Origin: Nitrososphaerota archaeon
GTDB lineage: Archaea > Thermoproteota > Nitrososphaeria > Nitrososphaerales > UBA57
Direction: 5' to 3'
Length of the DNA: 9,119 bases
NCBI GenBank assembly: GCA_016180375.1
Contig: JACPBJ010000009.1
Location: forward strand, 1 to 9,119
A program made the position numbers and the translations under genes. The notes beneath the pieces are model-generated. The model saw only the letters and a list, made by a program, of their open reading frames with translations. It did no database searches and was not told the origin of the DNA. Below, piece by piece: positions 6,583 to 9,119 of this stretch (position 1 is the first letter of the stretch; each line of letters opens with the position of its first letter).

Positions 6583-7125
6583 TTACCTTAGCTTGATGCC
6601 GCACACATCACAGAACTTTGCGGTCGCCGGAAGTTCTTCACCACACTTAGTGCAAAATCGAACATCCTTCGCAGATGCAACTTGAATGCTCCTCAAACCT
6701 GGTTTTGCTTCTGGTTTATGGGAATTTCTCAGAGACTCGATCTTTGCCCTTATACCGCCCCACAGTTGTGATTCAGTTCTTTTGTAGGTTACCGTGCCAA
6801 CGCCCATTGTCAATATGGCACCTCCGACCGTCAAGACGCCAATGAGCCCTGCCGCGGCTATGTTCTTGCCCCACTCACCAGTACCAACTGCGACCTCAAA
6901 GTCCTCGGGATGTCCGCGAATTACACAATCTAAACTTCTTCTTGTTCCTGTTACGGTTCTAAATAGGCCCTTCTTGTGCATCTGAATCTGAAACCACGAT
7001 GGAGGAGCCGTAGTGTCCTTGTTCACTCCAACTTCGAATCCCTTCTCCTTACCATATTTTTCGACATGGTCTGCAAGTTTCTCTAAATCCACATTGAACT
7101 CTGTGAACCGCTCGTCTTTACCCAT
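6583..7125 (-). CDS. Zinc-ribbon membrane protein of unknown function
   Basis: This 180-residue protein has three parts. Residues 1-85 form a soluble domain with a conserved-looking stretch (APPSWFQIQ, then FRTVTGTRRSLDCVIRG and FEVAVGTGEWG). Residues 88-112 are a glycine-rich hydrophobic segment, most likely one membrane helix. Residues 158-175 form a C-terminal zinc ribbon with C158, C161, C172 and C175 (FCTKCG then FCDVCG). This architecture resembles archaeal proteins labelled only as zinc-ribbon domain-containing. The exact function is unknown; zinc ribbons of this type usually bind partners and are not catalytic. The start at ATG 7125 agrees with a TATA-like box at 7149-7160 and a leader of only a few bases. 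The gene is monocistronic as far as can be seen. Confidence 0.82.
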   Translation of the reverse strand: MGKDERFTEFNVDLEKLADHVEKYGKEKGFEVGVNKDTTAPPSWFQIQMHKKGLFRTVTGTRRSLDCVIRGHPEDFEVAVGTGEWGKNIAAAGLIGVLTVGGAILTMGVGTVTYKRTESQLWGGIRAKIESLRNSHKPEAKPGLRSIQVASAKDVRFCTKCGEELPATAKFCDVCGIKLR

Positions 7126-7148
7126 TTCAACAACGATCAGTAACGATA

Positions 7149-7160
7149 GCTTTTATGTAT
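7149..7160 (-). promoter_or_regulatory. Putative TATA box for the zinc-ribbon gene
   Basis: On the minus strand the sequence reads ATACATAAAAGC, centred about 29 bases before ATG 7125, which predicts a nearly leaderless transcript. It lies 11 bases from the left end of the inverted-repeat element at 7171, so that element abuts this promoter. Confidence 0.45.
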
Positions 7161-7170
7161 TTCTGGCCAT

Positions 7171-7240
7171 GGTTCTGTTAAGTTGATGGGGCCTGACGCT
7201 CGAATCTGCTCTTCCTGCCCTGAAGGGTTAACAGAACCTT
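7171..7240. repeat. 68-base inverted-repeat element, copy 2
   Basis: GGTTCTGTTAA (7171-7181) and TTAACAGAACC (7228-7238) form a perfect 11-bp inverted repeat enclosing 46 bases. The left 16 bases from 7173 match copy 1 at 3151 with one mismatch, and the right ACAGAACCTT (7231-7240) is identical to copy 1. The interior differs from copy 1 and contains a small hairpin CCC-TGAA-GGG (7218-7227). It sits between the zinc-ribbon promoter and the AbrB 3' end. It may be a miniature mobile element or a structured RNA; no coding capacity is seen. Confidence 0.65.
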
Positions 7241-7243
7241 ATC

Positions 7244-7257
7244 AAGAGCGCGCTCTT
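7244..7257. repeat. Perfect 14-bp palindrome
   Basis: AAGAGCGCGCTCTT is its own reverse complement. It lies 43 bases beyond the AbrB stop codon (minus strand) and 3 bases from the 68-base element. As DNA it is suited to a dimeric protein; as RNA it has no loop, so a terminator hairpin is unlikely. An operator for the neighbouring AbrB-like protein is one possibility, but its position is 3' of that gene. Confidence 0.55.
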
Positions 7258-7299
7258 ACTCTAACAACCCTAGCTTTGCGAACAAGCTCCGCTATGAAT

Positions 7300-7596
7300 C
7301 TATAGACCTGCGAACTCTTTAGCTCGTTTCCCGCGTCTGTATGCCTGAATCTCTTCCAGTATCTCTTTTTCAGTTGGCTTCTTCTTTCCCTTGAACTGTC
7401 TGTCTATCTCCCTGAACAAATCCTTTAATTCTTCACCTAACGGTGGAACTTTCAGCTTCGTCACGACCAACTTGTCTCCTTTTCTATATACTGCCAGTTT
7501 GGTCTTCGGCGTAATCCCCAACTCCCTCCTCAGTTGCTGTGGGATGACTATCTGACCTTTGGTTCCTACTACCGCTATTTCAGCTTCCTGTTCCAT
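7300..7596 (-). CDS. AbrB/MazE/SpoVT-family DNA-binding protein (VapB-like), apparently without toxin
   Basis: This is a 98-residue protein with an N-terminal swapped-hairpin AbrB domain at about residues 4-50, showing the signature GTKGQIVIPQQLRRELGI. Such domains bind DNA as dimers. The C-terminal half is charged and helical (residues 53-95, with LGEELKDLFREID, then KPTEKEILEEI and YRRGKRAKE). In archaeal VapB antitoxins this part usually wraps a VapC (PIN-domain) toxin encoded immediately downstream. Here no intact PIN gene follows: 174 bases separate the stop from the next gene. It is therefore either an orphan antitoxin or a stand-alone regulator. ATG 7596 is supported by a TATA box (7628-7635) and a leader of about 9 bases. 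If it is VapB-like it would repress its own promoter. Confidence 0.88.
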   Translation of the reverse strand: MEQEAEIAVVGTKGQIVIPQQLRRELGITPKTKLAVYRKGDKLVVTKLKVPPLGEELKDLFREIDRQFKGKKKPTEKEILEEIQAYRRGKRAKEFAGL

Positions 7597-7627
7597 TTTC
7601 TTACCAGTATAACTTTCATACTTCGAA

Positions 7628-7635
7628 TATAAATA
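7628..7635. promoter_or_regulatory. TATA box, most likely for the AbrB-like gene
   Basis: TATAAATA on the plus strand reads TATTTATA on the minus strand, so it could work in either direction. Minus-strand use predicts a transcript starting near 7605, 9 bases before ATG 7596, which fits well. Plus-strand use would give a leader of about 100 bases for the ornithine cyclodeaminase gene, for which a closer candidate exists. Confidence 0.5.
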
Positions 7636-7726
7636 GATATACTAGAGCTTCTGTTAAGCTATCGGCGGATGTTGAAGGAGCTTTACGCACTATCAACCGA
7701 AGAGTTAAGTGCCGCTGAAAGAAAAT

Positions 7727-7734
7727 CTTAATAG
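7727..7734 (+). promoter_or_regulatory. Putative TATA box for the ornithine cyclodeaminase gene
   Basis: CTTAATAG is centred about 36 bases before GTG 7766. It predicts transcription start near 7757-7760, giving a leader of 6 to 9 bases. It is a weak match to the archaeal consensus. Confidence 0.3.
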
Positions 7735-7765
7735 CTGAATTAACGGTCGGATTTTGCAATGAAAG

Positions 7766-9040
7766 GTGAAGGCTTTCCACACGTATAAGGAAATTCAGAG
7801 GGAAGTAGAGGTCAGAGGGCACCTCATAGACTCCATGATCCTAACGAGAATCTTTGACAGAATCATGGATCTTAATGGGGAATTTGAAGTTCTGGAGTTT
7901 AAGATCGGCAAGAAGAAAACGGATTACAGCTACGCCAAGCTCTTGGTAAAAGGGAAGAATTCTGAGCATCTGCAACGATTGTTGGAGGAGGTATACAGAG
8001 AAGGAGCCTTACCCGTCAAACTACAATCCGTCAATTACAAACCTGCATCTGATGATATGACTCTCCCAGACGATTTCTACTCTACAACGCACCATCCAAC
8101 TTACGTGCTCTTGGACGGGGCATGGATAGAAGTTGAAAACCAGATGATGGACAAAGCCATAGTGCTAGATCCTGTCAACAAGAGAGCATGGTGCAAACCC
8201 ATAAGGGAAATTGCGAAGGGGGATAACATAGTTGTAGGGGAAACCGGTGTTAGAGTAGTTCCTCCCGAAAGACCGAGAGAAGGCATTGACATATTCCAGT
8301 TCATGAGCAGCCACGCATCTACAGAGAAACCCGTACAGGCTTTAGCAAAAAGAATTGCAGAGGATATGTTTCAGACAAAGAAGAAGGGTGGCAAGATCGT
8401 CGTGGTTGCAGGACCTGCGGTTGTACACACGGGCGCAACAAAATCACTTGCAGATTTGATCAGAGCAGGGTACGTTGATGCTGTACTAGCAGGAAACGCG
8501 CTTGCAACGCACGATATTGAGTATGCGCTCCTTGGCACATCTCTTGGCGTTGATGTGGATAATGGCAAGTCAAGGTACAAAGGTCACAGGAACCATATGG
8601 TAGCGATAAACGAGGTCTTCAAAGCAGGTTCGATAGCGAATCTGGTCAATAGTGGGAAGCTAAAGAGCGGAATCATGTACGAATGCGTCAGGAATAAGAT
8701 TCCTTATGTCCTTGCCGCATCGATAAGGGATGATGGCCCAATTCCCGATGTTGCCAGCGATATCGTGGAAGCGCAAAGGCTCTACAAGAAGCACCTTGAG
8801 GGCGCGGACATCTGTCTAATGCTCGCAACAATGCTCCATTCGATAGCAGTTGGAAACATGCTCCCATCATCAGTTAAGGTCGTTGCTATAGACATCAACC
8901 CATCTACAGTAACAAAATTGCTCGATAGAGGAACGGGGCAAGCTGTAGGAGTCGTGTCTGATATAGGAGTGTTTCTCCCTATGATTCGCGAATACCTTAA
9001 ACAGATGGAAGCATCGCAAAAGAAGCCCATCGAACAATAG
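7766..9040 (+). CDS. Archaeal-type ornithine cyclodeaminase (TIGR00300, LOR/SDH conserved-region family)
   Basis: This enzyme family converts L-ornithine to L-proline with release of ammonia, giving archaea a proline route that does not use the bacterial mu-crystallin-type enzyme. At 424 residues it is close to the usual length. Residues 10-95 form the N-terminal LOR/SDH region (EVEVRGHLIDS, then FEVLEFKIGKKKTDYSYAKLLV). Residues 205-412 form the Rossmann-like catalytic part, with VAGPAVVHTGA (214-224), LAGNALATHDIE (241-252), KGHRNHM (272-278), SGIMYECVRN (301-310), SIRDDGPIPDV (319-329), ATMLHSIAVGNMLP (354-367) and IDINP (375-379). Similar sequence forms the C-terminal half of cyanobacterial ArgZ/AgrE. 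The start must be GTG 7766, since an in-frame TGA lies at 7760-7762. An ATG at 7759 is out of frame and ends after nine codons. No amino-acid metabolism genes are next to it. Confidence 0.93.
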   Translation: MKAFHTYKEIQREVEVRGHLIDSMILTRIFDRIMDLNGEFEVLEFKIGKKKTDYSYAKLLVKGKNSEHLQRLLEEVYREGALPVKLQSVNYKPASDDMTLPDDFYSTTHHPTYVLLDGAWIEVENQMMDKAIVLDPVNKRAWCKPIREIAKGDNIVVGETGVRVVPPERPREGIDIFQFMSSHASTEKPVQALAKRIAEDMFQTKKKGGKIVVVAGPAVVHTGATKSLADLIRAGYVDAVLAGNALATHDIEYALLGTSLGVDVDNGKSRYKGHRNHMVAINEVFKAGSIANLVNSGKLKSGIMYECVRNKIPYVLAASIRDDGPIPDVASDIVEAQRLYKKHLEGADICLMLATMLHSIAVGNMLPSSVKVVAIDINPSTVTKLLDRGTGQAVGVVSDIGVFLPMIREYLKQMEASQKKPIEQ

Positions 9041-9119
9041 TCTTTAGGACACATATCATGAAGTACTTCCATTTCGATTCTATGCTAGAGCATTTGGAAT
9101 AGAGGATAAACTTGCAGGG
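9041..9119. other. Right edge, no supported gene
   Basis: A 14-codon plus frame begins at ATG 9058 (MKYFHFDSMLEHLE) and stops at TAG 9100-9102. A different plus frame with no visible start stays open from 9048 to the edge and ends in the coding-like FYARAFGIEDKLAG. A real downstream gene may start beyond the edge or be broken here; too little sequence is present to decide. Confidence 0.4.

Noticed and set aside
7183..7223. C/D-box guide RNA (TTGATGG with two CTGA)
   Set aside because: The first CTGA is only 3 bases after the C-like box, too close for a guide, and the C box lacks the final A of the consensus.
7171..7238. 68-base fold with a long closing stem, considered as a tRNA
   Set aside because: The closing stem is 11 bp with no T-arm sequence before the 3' strand and no anticodon arm; it fits an inverted-repeat element better.
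8782..9072. 96-codon minus open frame at the right end
   Set aside because: It is mostly antisense to conserved motifs of ornithine cyclodeaminase and is cysteine-rich shadow sequence.

Overview
The window looks like an archaeal chromosome segment, most likely a member of the Thermoproteota close to the Nitrososphaeria/Thaumarchaeota. This rests on archaeal-type promoters (TATA-like boxes about 25-30 bases before the start, with very short leaders), an archaeal-type ornithine cyclodeaminase, an AN1 zinc finger fused to a site-2 protease, an archaeal VapB/AbrB-like regulator and a small zinc-ribbon membrane protein. The lineage is inferred from family resemblance and not from a marker gene.

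Left part (1-2894). An FkbM-family methyltransferase runs off the left edge on the minus strand (1-636). It is preceded on the same strand by a 117-residue protein of unknown function (670-1023). A TATA box at 1059-1065, readable in both directions, separates this pair from a plus-strand pair: the membrane metalloprotease HtpX (1098-2063) and, 39 bases later, an AN1 zinc finger/M50 intramembrane protease (2103-2894). That pair reads as a membrane-protein quality-control or regulated-proteolysis operon.

Middle part (2895-6582). A 461-base gene-free stretch holds several related short repeats and ends in a hairpin that would cover the ribosome binding site of the next gene. That gene (3356-6199) encodes a 947-residue UPF0182 membrane protein with a large domain outside the membrane. 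It is followed by inverted repeats around its stop codon and 383 bases with no supported gene.

Right part (6583-9119). Two minus-strand genes, a zinc-ribbon membrane protein (6583-7125) and a solitary AbrB/VapB-like DNA-binding protein (7300-7596), are followed by a plus-strand archaeal ornithine cyclodeaminase (7766-9040), which would make proline from ornithine. The gap between the two minus-strand genes carries a 68-base inverted-repeat element whose ends match a 66-base element upstream of the UPF0182 gene, about 4 kb away. This small dispersed element is the least explained structure in the window. I see no CRISPR array, transposase, rRNA or convincing tRNA, and no clear multi-gene defence or biosynthetic system.
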